Assembly: GCA_031421855.1 (NCBI GenBank)
Contig: JANOPN010000119.1
Coordinates: 1-20,853 of the forward strand
From: JAAFHN01 sp031421855
GTDB lineage: Bacteria > Pseudomonadota > Gammaproteobacteria > Burkholderiales > Burkholderiaceae_C
Reading direction: 5' to 3'
DNA length: 20,853 nucleotides
Part shown: one piece after another, positions 7,228 through 13,936 of the stretch
Layout: every line of letters begins with the position of its first letter
How positions within the stretch are numbered: the stretch's first letter is position 1
Notes under the pieces: model-generated
Told to the model about the DNA's origin: nothing
Seen by the model: only the letters and a program-made list of their open reading frames with translations
The model's database searches: none
Translations under genes and position numbers: made by a program

Positions 7228-8466
7228 ATGAAACCCATCGAAAAATCCACCAAACTCGCCAACGTGCTGTACGACGTCCGTGGGCCCATTGTTGAGGCGG
7301 CGCGTCAGATGGAAGAAGAAGGGCAAAAAATCATCCGCCTGAACATCGGCAACCTCGCTTCGTTTGGGTTTGATGCGCCCGAGGAAATTCAGCAAGACAT
7401 GATTCGTAACCTGCCCAACTCGGCCGGTTACAGCGACAGCAAGGGCATTTTTGGTGCGCGCAAGGCGGTCATGCATTACAGCCAGCAACAAGGCGTGCAG
7501 GGCGTGACGCTTGACGACATCTATTTAGGCAATGGCGCAAGCGACCTCATCGTCACGGCAGCAAACGCGTTTTTGAACGATGGCGACGAGATGCTGGTGC
7601 CCGCGCCAGACTACCCGCTTTGGACTGCGGCCACCTCGCTGTCAGGCGGCAAACCCGTGCACTACCTGTGCGACGAGGCCAGTGGCTGGCTGCCCGACTT
7701 GGCCGACATGCGCGCCAAAATCACACCGCGCACCCGTGGCTTGGTCATCATCAACCCCAACAACCCCACTGGCGTGGTATACCCCGACAGCACCTTGCAC
7801 GCTTTGGTTGCGTTGGCGCGTGAGTTTGAATTGGTGATTTTTGCCGACGAGGTCTACGACAAGGTGCTGTACGACGACGCGAAGCACACGGCCTTGGCTT
7901 CGTTGTCGACCGATGTGTTGACACTGACCTTCAACTCGTTGTCCAAGGCCTATCGATCCTGTGGCTACCGGGCCGGTTGGATGGTGGTGTCGGGCGACAA
8001 GCTCAATGCCAAAGACTTCATCGAGGGCCTCAACATGTTGGCCAACATCAAGCTGGGCTCCAATGTGCCGGGTCAATGGGCGATCCAAACGGCATTGGGT
8101 GGATACCAAAGCATCATTGACTTGGTGAAACCCGGTGGGCGGCTGCGCCGCCAGCGCGACTTGGCCTACGAACTGATCACGGCGATACCCGGGGTGAGTT
8201 GCGTCAAACCTCAGGCGGCGCTCTACATGTTTGCCCGGCTCGACCCCAAGATTTACCCGATCGAAGACGACCGGCAGTTTTTCATGCAGGTGCTGCGCGA
8301 GACTCGTGTGATGTTGGTTCAGGGCTCAGGCTTTAATTTTCCGGACAACCAGCACTTTCGCATCGTGTTTTTACCGCATGAAGACGATTTGCGCGAGGCG
8401 GTGTCTCGCATTGCGAAGTTTTTGGAGCGTCAGCGCCAGCGATTTGGGACGGATCATTTGATATGA
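7228..8466 (+). CDS. alaA: Glutamate-pyruvate (alanine) aminotransferase
   Basis: This is a PLP enzyme interconverting pyruvate plus glutamate and alanine plus 2-oxoglutarate. It is collinear with E. coli AlaA over its whole length (412 residues): KPIEKSTKLANVLYDVRGP, LNIGNLASFGFDAPEEI, DEMLVPAPDYPLWTAATSLS, TRGLVIINPNNPTG and IQTALGGYQSI. The Schiff-base lysine is Lys240 in FNSLSKAYRSCGYRAGW. The Arg of HFRIVFLP near the end fits the substrate-carboxylate residue. I start it at ATG 7228, where homology begins; the frame is open back to GTG-like codons near 7147, but that extension has no family match and contains the likely -10 box. It is followed by repeat copy D and a small terminator before hom. 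Confidence 0.95.
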   Translation: MKPIEKSTKLANVLYDVRGPIVEAARQMEEEGQKIIRLNIGNLASFGFDAPEEIQQDMIRNLPNSAGYSDSKGIFGARKAVMHYSQQQGVQGVTLDDIYLGNGASDLIVTAANAFLNDGDEMLVPAPDYPLWTAATSLSGGKPVHYLCDEASGWLPDLADMRAKITPRTRGLVIINPNNPTGVVYPDSTLHALVALAREFELVIFADEVYDKVLYDDAKHTALASLSTDVLTLTFNSLSKAYRSCGYRAGWMVVSGDKLNAKDFIEGLNMLANIKLGSNVPGQWAIQTALGGYQSIIDLVKPGGRLRRQRDLAYELITAIPGVSCVKPQAALYMFARLDPKIYPIEDDRQFFMQVLRETRVMLVQGSGFNFPDNQHFRIVFLPHEDDLREAVSRIAKFLERQRQRFGTDHLI

Positions 8467-8471
8467 TTTCG

Positions 8472-8503
8472 ATAGCGTCCGGATCAATGAATCCGGTGAC
8501 CAA
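8472..8503 (-). repeat. Dispersed 32-nt repeat, copy D (after alaA)
   Basis: Read on the minus strand, the left block is TTGGTCACCGGATTCATT, identical over all 18 nt to copy E. The right block ends CGGACGCTAT, also shared with E. It begins 5 nt after the alaA stop, in the alaA-hom gap, opposite in direction to the genes. Confidence 0.75.
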
Positions 8504-8534
8504 TGGCCAATAATCCATTATTTTTTCGATTTTT

Positions 8535-8554
8535 CAGGCCAATGGCCTGTTTTT
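8535..8554 (+). terminator. Small intrinsic terminator-like hairpin between alaA and hom
   Basis: CAGGCC-AAT-GGCCTG forms a 6-bp GC-rich stem with a 3-nt loop, directly followed by TTTTT. The A/T-rich tract on the other side (TTTTTTCGATTTTT) could make it work on the minus strand too. It ends 28 nt before the hom start codon, leaving little room for a separate promoter. Confidence 0.5.
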
Positions 8555-8582
8555 GACCGCTTTGTGCGGCGCGTGGACGGAC

Positions 8583-9905
8583 ATGACATCAATCAAGGTA
8601 GGCATCGCGGGTTTGGGCACAGTGGGCGAGGGCGTTTGGCGAGTGTTGCAGCGCAACGGCGAGGAGATTTCGCGTCGAGCCGGTCGTGCAATCGAAGTCG
8701 TGGCGGTATCGCGCCGCGATGTCGAAAAAGCCAAGACAGCGGTGGGTTCAGCGGCGCGGGTCGAGGCCGATGCGCGCGAGTTGGTGCGCGATCCACAAAT
8801 CACAGTCATCGTTGAGCTGATTGGGGGCACCGACTTTGCCCGCGAGCTGGTGCTGAGCGCCATCGCCGCCGGTAAACACGTCGTCACGGCCAACAAAGCA
8901 CTGCTGGCGGTTCATGGCACGGAGATTTTCGCGGCTGCGCATGCCAAGGGCGTGATGGTGGCATTTGAGGCTGCTGTGGCCGGAGGCATTCCGATCATCA
9001 AGAGCCTGCGCGAAGGTTTGAGCGCCAACCGAATCGAGTGGGTGGCGGGCATCATCAACGGCACAACCAATTTTATTTTGAGCGAAATGCGCTCCAAAGG
9101 CCTTGATTTTGATGTGGTGCTCAAACAAGCCCAAGCCTTGGGCTATGCCGAATCAGACCCGACTTTTGACATCCAGGGCGTGGACGCGGCGCACAAAGTC
9201 ACCATCATGAGCGCGATTGCGTTTGGAACCCCGGTGCAATTTGACCGCGCCCATGTTGAGGGCATCACCGAGCTGACCGCCACTGACATCAAGTACGCCG
9301 AACAGTTGGGTTATCGCATCAAGTTGCTGGGCATCACCAAGCGGGTCGAGCGCGGCATTGAGTTGCGGGTTCACCCGTGCTTGGTGCCGAGCAGGCGTTT
9401 GATCGCCAGCGTGGAGGGTGCCATGAACGCCGTCATGGTGCATGGCGATGCGGTGGGCACGACCTTGTTTTACGGCAAAGGCGCGGGCGCCGAGCCAACC
9501 GCCAGCGCCGTCATTGCTGACTTGGTGGATATTGCCAGGCTGGCCGATGCCGCCCCCGAAACCCGGGTGCCGTATTTGGCGTTTCAACCGGGTGCGATGA
9601 GCGCCGCGCAAGTCTTGCCAATGAGCGAGGTGGTGACGAGCTACTACTTGCGACTGCGGGTCGCAGACGAAGCGGGGGTGTTGGCCAAAGTCACGGCCAT
9701 CATCGCCAACCTAGGCATCAGCATCGACGGGCTGCGCCAGCACGAGGCCGACGAAGTGGTCGGCGAGCAAGGCGGACAAACCGACTTGGTCATCCTCACC
9801 CACGATTGCACCGAGGGCGTGATGAGCCAAGCCATGGCGCAAATGCAAGCGCTACCCAGCACCTTGGCCCCGATTGTGCGCATCCGAAAAGAAGAATTGG
9901 CATGA
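8583..9905 (+). CDS. hom: Homoserine dehydrogenase
   Basis: It reduces aspartate semialdehyde to homoserine with NAD(P)H, the branch point to threonine and methionine. Length is 440 residues, normal for a monofunctional enzyme with an ACT tail. The Rossmann motif GIAGLGTVGEGV is at residues 7-18. VVTANKALLA carries the conserved active-site Lys, and NGTTNFILSEM and YAESDPTFDIQGVDAAHK carry the catalytic Asp and Lys region. A C-terminal ACT domain begins near residue 353 (YYLRLRVADEAGVLAKV), which in this family mediates feedback control by threonine. ATG 8583 was chosen because the family N-terminus aligns there and GGACGG lies just upstream; TTG 8553 would overlap the terminator's T-run. It overlaps thrC by 4 nt (ATGA), so the two are translationally coupled. 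Confidence 0.96.
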   Translation: MTSIKVGIAGLGTVGEGVWRVLQRNGEEISRRAGRAIEVVAVSRRDVEKAKTAVGSAARVEADARELVRDPQITVIVELIGGTDFARELVLSAIAAGKHVVTANKALLAVHGTEIFAAAHAKGVMVAFEAAVAGGIPIIKSLREGLSANRIEWVAGIINGTTNFILSEMRSKGLDFDVVLKQAQALGYAESDPTFDIQGVDAAHKVTIMSAIAFGTPVQFDRAHVEGITELTATDIKYAEQLGYRIKLLGITKRVERGIELRVHPCLVPSRRLIASVEGAMNAVMVHGDAVGTTLFYGKGAGAEPTASAVIADLVDIARLADAAPETRVPYLAFQPGAMSAAQVLPMSEVVTSYYLRLRVADEAGVLAKVTAIIANLGISIDGLRQHEADEVVGEQGGQTDLVILTHDCTEGVMSQAMAQMQALPSTLAPIVRIRKEELA

Positions 9906-11338
9906 ATTACATCTCCACGCGCGGTGATGTAACCGCAAAGCGCTTTTGCGATATCTTGCTGGAGGGTCTTGCGCCGGACGGCGGTTTGTACTTGCCTCAA
10001 ACCTACCCAAAAGTCGATGCAAACGCGCTGACGGCGCTGCGCGCGGCGCTTGATGAGCGCGGCTACAGTGGCTTGGCGTTTGAGATCTTGTCGCTGTACA
10101 TCGACGACATTCCAGCCGCCGATTTGCGCGCCATTTGCAACAAAACCTACACCGCACAAACCTTTGGCACGCCTGAGATCACGCCGGTGACGGCCTTGGG
10201 CGACACCGGCTTGCACCTCCAAGCGCTGTCCAACGGCCCGACCTTGGCTTTCAAAGACATGGCCATGCAGTTGCTGGGCAACTTGTTTGAATACGAGTTG
10301 GCCAGGCGCGGCGCACGGCTCAATATTTTGGGTGCAACCAGTGGCGACACTGGCTCAGCGGCCGAGTACGCGATGCGTGGCAAGCACGGGGTGCGTGTCT
10401 TCATGACCAGCCCTGAGGGCCGCATGAGCCCGTTTCAGCAGGCTCAGATGTTCAGTTTGATGGACGAGAACATCGTCAACATCACCATTGACGGGGTGTT
10501 TGACGACTGCCAAGACTTGGTCAAAGCGGTCAGCAACGACCTTGAATTCAAGCGCCGCCATGCCATTGGCACGGTCAATTCGATCAATTGGGCGCGCTTG
10601 TTGGCCCAAGTGGTGTATTACTTTGCGGGCTATTTCCATGCCACTCGAGACAACTCCGAACGCGTGAGTTTTGCCGTGCCCAGCGGCAACTTTGGCAACG
10701 TCTGCGCAGGGCATGTGGCGCGCATGATGGGCTTGCCAATCGAGCAACTCATCGTTGCGACCAACGAAAACGATGTATTGGACGAGTTTTTTCGCACGGG
10801 CGTGTACCGCGTGAGAGCAAGTGTCGACACCTTTGAGACCTCTAGCCCGAGCATGGACATCTCGAAAGCGAGCAATTTTGAGCGGTTTGTGTTTGATTTG
10901 GTGGGGCGCGACGCCGGTCTCACCAAGGGCTTGTTTGACGACGCGCTCAAGCAAAATGGCCAGTTTGACCTCAGCCAACACCCCAATTTTGCGTTGGCGG
11001 GCACAGCAAGCTACGGATTTGCGTCTGGGCGCAGCAGCCACGCCGATCGCCTGGTCACCATTGCCAAAACCCATCAACAATTCAGCCTCACCATCGATCC
11101 TCACACGGCGGATGCGCTCAAAGTCGCCCAAGCGCATGTGCGACCTGGCGTGGCGATGATCGTGTTGGAGACTGCGTTGCCGATCAAATTCGCCGCAACC
11201 ATCGTTGAAGCCCTGGGTATCGAGCCCGCGCGCCCCCCCCAGTTCGAAGGCATCGAGGCCTTGCCCAAGCGCGTGCGCGCGATGAGCAAAGATGTCGACG
11301 CGATCAAGGCGTTGATTGCCCAAATGGACGCCCCGTGA
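9902..11338 (+). CDS. thrC: Threonine synthase
   Basis: This PLP enzyme converts O-phosphohomoserine to threonine, the last step of the pathway that hom opens. It has 478 residues, typical of the long proteobacterial form. The N-terminus MNYISTRGDVTAKRF matches the family. The Schiff-base Lys118 is in TLAFKDMAMQLLG, followed by NILGATSGDTGSAAEYA and the phosphate-binding VPSGNFGNVCAGHVARMMGLP loop. ATG 9902 overlaps the hom stop (ATGA), the usual coupling of this pair; an open frame continues upstream inside hom but has no family match. The homoserine kinase gene (thrB) is not in the window. After the gene is only a weak inverted repeat, then repeat copy A. Confidence 0.96.
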   Translation: MNYISTRGDVTAKRFCDILLEGLAPDGGLYLPQTYPKVDANALTALRAALDERGYSGLAFEILSLYIDDIPAADLRAICNKTYTAQTFGTPEITPVTALGDTGLHLQALSNGPTLAFKDMAMQLLGNLFEYELARRGARLNILGATSGDTGSAAEYAMRGKHGVRVFMTSPEGRMSPFQQAQMFSLMDENIVNITIDGVFDDCQDLVKAVSNDLEFKRRHAIGTVNSINWARLLAQVVYYFAGYFHATRDNSERVSFAVPSGNFGNVCAGHVARMMGLPIEQLIVATNENDVLDEFFRTGVYRVRASVDTFETSSPSMDISKASNFERFVFDLVGRDAGLTKGLFDDALKQNGQFDLSQHPNFALAGTASYGFASGRSSHADRLVTIAKTHQQFSLTIDPHTADALKVAQAHVRPGVAMIVLETALPIKFAATIVEALGIEPARPPQFEGIEALPKRVRAMSKDVDAIKALIAQMDAP

Positions 11339-11344
11339 TTGATT

Positions 11345-11371
11345 GAGCCGAATTTTTGGCCTTTTTGGCTC
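11345..11371 (+). terminator. Weak inverted repeat after thrC
   Basis: GAGCC and GGCTC can pair over a loop of 16-17 nt that contains two T-runs. The stem is only 5 bp and no T-tract follows it, so termination here is uncertain. Confidence 0.2.
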
Positions 11372-11403
11372 TTGGTCGCTGAATTCATTGGGTTTGTTGC
11401 TAT
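11372..11403 (+). repeat. Dispersed 32-nt repeat, copy A (upstream of the toxin-antitoxin pair)
   Basis: The left block is TTGGTCGCTGAATTCATT and the right block is GGGTTTGTTGCTAT, followed by ATTTTTGTGATCG. The right block is identical to that of copy B on the other side of the toxin-antitoxin genes and differs by one base from copy C. Direct orientation relative to B. Confidence 0.75.
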
Positions 11404-11440
11404 ATTTTTGTGATCGAAAAGTCACCTGAACAAATGGTAT

Positions 11441-11446
11441 TACAAT
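11441..11446 (+). promoter_or_regulatory. Possible -10 box for the toxin-antitoxin operon
   Basis: TACAAT (one mismatch to TATAAT) lies 52 nt before the antitoxin ATG. No clear -35 box is present. The following A/T-rich stretch, with two copies of ATTCGA about 26 nt apart, could hold an autoregulatory operator, but I see no good palindrome. Confidence 0.3.
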
Positions 11447-11498
11447 TCGAACTCTAAGTAATAACTCGATTCGACCTGCCGCCGCTTGGAGTGCAACC

Positions 11499-11732
11499 AT
11501 GGGATTCACCCTCACTGAGAAGTTTCAAGTCACCGTTCCAAAGCATGTCCGCGAGCATTTGCGTGTGGGGCACAAAGACGAGATTGACTACGTCGTCACG
11601 CCCGACGGGCGCGTGGAGCTGCGGGCCGTTGTTGCCGCCAATCCTTTTTTGAAATACATCGGCAAAGGTGTTGCCGGGAAATCGACAGAAGAGCTTTTGC
11701 GTGCGACTCGTGGAGATGAGGCGATGCGGTGA
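11499..11732 (+). CDS. vapB: AbrB/MazE-like antitoxin (VapB type)
   Basis: A 77-residue protein with an N-terminal swapped-hairpin AbrB-type DNA-binding domain: FTLTEKFQVTVPKHVREHLRVGHKDEIDYVV, of the pattern seen in SpoVT/AbrB antitoxins, followed by GRVELRAV. The C-terminal part (NPFLKYIGKGVAGKSTEELLRATRGDE) is of the kind that wraps the partner toxin. In the family the antitoxin neutralises the toxin and represses its own operon. GGAG lies 7 nt before the ATG, a good ribosome-binding site. The stop overlaps the toxin's GTG start (GTGA), the usual coupled arrangement. The exact family label (VapB versus other AbrB-like) is inferred from the PIN partner. Confidence 0.88.
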   Translation: MGFTLTEKFQVTVPKHVREHLRVGHKDEIDYVVTPDGRVELRAVVAANPFLKYIGKGVAGKSTEELLRATRGDEAMR

Positions 11733-12127
11733 TTTTGGTCGACAGCAGCGTTTTGATTGATGTGCTGCAGTCGAAAGTCGGCTGGGCGCAGCGCAGCGCC
11801 GAAGCCCTACACCGAGCATCCATTCAAGAGCGGCTTGCCATCAATGCGATCGTCTATGCCGAAATCGCCACGAGTTTTGAGTCGGCGCAAGGGCTTGACG
11901 CGGCGCTGCTGGAGTTGAAAATCACCGTTGATCCGATTCCCGCGCACGCTGCGTTCGCGGCAGCAACAGCGCATGCCAAGTACCGCGAAACAGGCGGTGC
12001 GAAATCGTCAACATTGCCCGATTTTTTCATTGGTGCTCATGCTTGCTTTAAGGGTTGGGCGTTGTTGACCCGGGACCCCAAACGGGTGCGGACTTATTTC
12101 CCAGACCTGGAAGTGATCGAGCCTTGA
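11729..12127 (+). CDS. vapC: PIN-domain toxin (VapC type)
   Basis: A 132-residue PIN-domain protein, by family a metal-dependent ribonuclease that blocks translation when freed from its antitoxin. The acidic residues expected at the active site are present: Asp5 in MILVDSSVLIDVL, Glu45 in VYAEIA, Asp98 in LPDFFIGAHA and Asp116 in LLTRDPKRVRTYFP. So it looks intact and catalytically competent. It starts at GTG 11729, overlapping the antitoxin stop by 4 nt. The pair is an independent cassette between thrC and the efflux genes, bracketed by direct copies A and B of the 32-nt repeat. Its RNA target cannot be read from sequence. Confidence 0.92.
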   Translation: MILVDSSVLIDVLQSKVGWAQRSAEALHRASIQERLAINAIVYAEIATSFESAQGLDAALLELKITVDPIPAHAAFAAATAHAKYRETGGAKSSTLPDFFIGAHACFKGWALLTRDPKRVRTYFPDLEVIEP

Positions 12128-12174
12128 TGACTTTGTGTTTCGGTTTCGACCTCGATTAGCCAGAATATGTGCGG

Positions 12175-12206
12175 TTGGTCGCCGGATTCATTGGGTTTGT
12201 TGCTAT
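12175..12206 (+). repeat. Dispersed 32-nt repeat, copy B (downstream of the toxin-antitoxin pair)
   Basis: Left block TTGGTCGCCGGATTCATT and right block GGGTTTGTTGCTAT. It differs from copy A at only two positions over 32 nt. The following CCATT-TGTGACT-AATGG can form a 5-bp hairpin. It lies in the 211-nt gap before the membrane fusion protein; I see no clear promoter elsewhere in that gap. Confidence 0.75.
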
Positions 12207-12338
12207 CCATTTGTGACTAATGGGCGCTTTGTGTCGCCTCTGTAAAGGCATGCAGAACAAAGCTTGAGTGCGTCGGTGAAACTTGGGCACGGTGATAGAG
12301 TCATTGGCTGTGGCGGCGACATACATGAGTGGGTGACG

Positions 12339-13883
12339 ATGGCAAATAGAGCAATGACGATGGCGGCGGCGGTGGTGGGTCTGGCTGCGGCTGCGGGCGG
12401 GGGTTACTACTTGCTTAACAAGCCGGTCAATACCCAAGGCGGGCCGGGTGGTTCGGTATCGCCTGTTGCTTCGCCGCCGGCCAGCAGCGCGCCCGGGTCG
12501 GGTGGCCCCGCGCGGCCATCCAGTGTTGAGGTTGCCAAGGTCGAGAAAACATCGCTGCAAGACGATGCGCAGGCCGTCGGCAGCTTGCGCGCCAGACAAA
12601 ACATCATGCTTCGCCCTGAGGTCTCCGGCCGGGTGTTGAGCTTGGGGTTCACTGACGGCAACCCCGTGCGCAAGGGCCAGTTGATGGTTCAGCTTGACGA
12701 CGTGTTGCAGCGGGCTGAGGTTAAGCAAAGCCAAGCGCAGGTCAGCATTGCGCAGGCCAACTTCAAGCGCAACCAGGAGTTGGTGGCGCAAAATTTTGTC
12801 GCCCAACGCGTGCTTGAGGAGTCTGGCGCATCGCTGCAAGTGGCGCAGGCGCAGCTCAGCTTGAGTTGCGCACGCTTGAGCCGCATGCGGATCGATGCGC
12901 CATTTTCAGGCGTTGTCGGCATTCGCACCGTGAATTTGGGCGATTACGTCAAAGACGGGGCTGATTTGGTCAACATTGAAGACATCAGCAGCATGTGGGC
13001 TGACTTCAGGCTGCCCGAGCGGTTTCAAAACAAAGTTAAAAAGGGGCAAACCGTCGAGTTGCTGCTTGACGCGTTTCCGGGGCGGCAGTTCAAAGCCAAA
13101 ATTGAAGCAATTGACCCCGCCATTGATGCCAACGCGCGCTCGATCTCGGTCCGCGCCGCTTTGCCCAACACAGGTGGAGAAGCGTGGCTTGCGCGTGCGC
13201 CGGGCGGCAGACCCGGTGCGTCGGCTGCGTCAGTTGCATTGGGAGCACCGATTGCTGGTGCAGCGAAGCCGCCAGCCAAGCCGCCAACCAAGCCGACTGG
13301 GCCAGCTCGCAAAACTGCACCCGCTGGATCTGATTCGGCGGTTGCGCCGTCACCCAGTTCGCCAGAGTGGCAGGTTTGCCAAGCCAACGACCGCGCAGTT
13401 GCCGGCGCGCCAGCGGTAGCTGCTGTGGCCGCGGTAGCTGCGCCCAGTCAAGGCGGTCCGTTGCGCCCGGGCATGTTTGTGCGCGCTACCGCTATTTTTG
13501 GGGTACGCGACAACGCGCTCATCGTGCCCGAGGAGGCCATCGTGCCCCAAGGCGGCCGCCAGTTTGTGTTCAAAGTTGTGCCGCCCAGCGCGGTGCCGGG
13601 CACCGCTACGGCGGCGTTGTCGCCTGACATCACCCAAGTGTCACAACGCGCCGAAGTTCGGGTCGGCGTGCGTCGCCCGGGGCGAGTCGAAATCGAATCC
13701 ACTGGCGCGGTGGGTTTGGCCGAGGGCGACACCATCGTCACGGCCGGTCAACAGCGCTTGCAACGCGACGGCTCGCCCATTCGCGTGGTTGATTTGGCCC
13801 GACCCGCTGGGGCGGGGTCAGCCCCAGCAGCCTCGTCAGCAGCGTCCTCAGCAGCTTCTGGGGCCGTTTTTGGTGCCAAATAG
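12339..13883 (+). CDS. RND efflux periplasmic membrane fusion protein (AcrA/MexE-like), with long insertion
   Basis: This 514-residue periplasmic adaptor would link an inner-membrane RND pump to an outer-membrane channel. A hydrophobic N-terminal segment (AMTMAAAVVGLAAAAGGGYYLL) anchors or exports it, followed by a Pro/Ser/Gly linker. The lipoyl half-motifs are VGSLRARQNIMLRPEVSGRVLSL and MRIDAPFSGVVGIRTVNLGDYV, with an alpha-helical hairpin (QAEVKQSQAQ to LSCARLS) between them. The beta-barrel domain (MWADFRLPERFQNKVKKGQ) is split: after RAALPNTGG there are about 94 Pro/Ala/Lys-rich residues (281-374) before LRPGMFVRATAIFG. Start: ATG 12339 with GAGTGGG upstream. The pump gene follows after 53 nt, so they are surely partners. 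The tail is Ala/Ser rich. Substrate unknown. Confidence 0.92.
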   Translation: MANRAMTMAAAVVGLAAAAGGGYYLLNKPVNTQGGPGGSVSPVASPPASSAPGSGGPARPSSVEVAKVEKTSLQDDAQAVGSLRARQNIMLRPEVSGRVLSLGFTDGNPVRKGQLMVQLDDVLQRAEVKQSQAQVSIAQANFKRNQELVAQNFVAQRVLEESGASLQVAQAQLSLSCARLSRMRIDAPFSGVVGIRTVNLGDYVKDGADLVNIEDISSMWADFRLPERFQNKVKKGQTVELLLDAFPGRQFKAKIEAIDPAIDANARSISVRAALPNTGGEAWLARAPGGRPGASAASVALGAPIAGAAKPPAKPPTKPTGPARKTAPAGSDSAVAPSPSSPEWQVCQANDRAVAGAPAVAAVAAVAAPSQGGPLRPGMFVRATAIFGVRDNALIVPEEAIVPQGGRQFVFKVVPPSAVPGTATAALSPDITQVSQRAEVRVGVRRPGRVEIESTGAVGLAEGDTIVTAGQQRLQRDGSPIRVVDLARPAGAGSAPAASSAASSAASGAVFGAK

Positions 13884-13887
13884 CCCC

Positions 13888-13919
13888 TTGGTCACCGAAT
13901 TCATTGCGTTTGTTGCTAT
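13888..13919 (+). repeat. Dispersed 32-nt repeat, copy C (leader of the RND pump gene)
   Basis: Left block TTGGTCACCGAATTCATT, right block GCGTTTGTTGCTAT. It starts 5 nt after the fusion-protein stop and ends 17 nt before the pump ATG, so it makes up most of the 53-nt gap. The pump's Shine-Dalgarno is just beyond it. Confidence 0.75.
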
Positions 13920-13924
13920 ATATT

Positions 13925-13930
13925 TAGGAG
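13925..13930 (+). promoter_or_regulatory. Shine-Dalgarno of the RND pump, abutting repeat C
   Basis: TAGGAG ends 6 nt before the ATG at 13937, an efficient spacing. It lies in the variable tail after the GCTAT end of repeat copy C, where the other copies carry A/T-rich or hairpin sequence. Confidence 0.65.
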
Positions 13931-13936
13931 TAACTA

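Noticed and set aside
8463..8513. A 16-codon leader-like frame (MISIASGSMNPVTNGQ) before the hom terminator
   Set aside because: It overlaps the alaA stop, has no ribosome-binding site, and has only one Thr and two Ile codons, so it does not look like a threonine attenuator peptide; it is mostly the antisense of repeat D.
10355..11515. Long minus-strand frame opposite thrC
   Set aside because: Same reasoning: thrC is certain on the + strand and the mirror frame shows no motif or start signal.
12264..12338. Upstream extension of the membrane fusion protein from TTG 12264
   Set aside because: The extra residues are not hydrophobic or conserved and would precede the export segment by 25 residues; ATG 12339 has a better ribosome-binding site.
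11372..13919. CRISPR-like array from the three + strand repeats A, B, C
   Set aside because: The copies are 770 and 1680 nt apart with genes between them and no regular spacers or cas genes.
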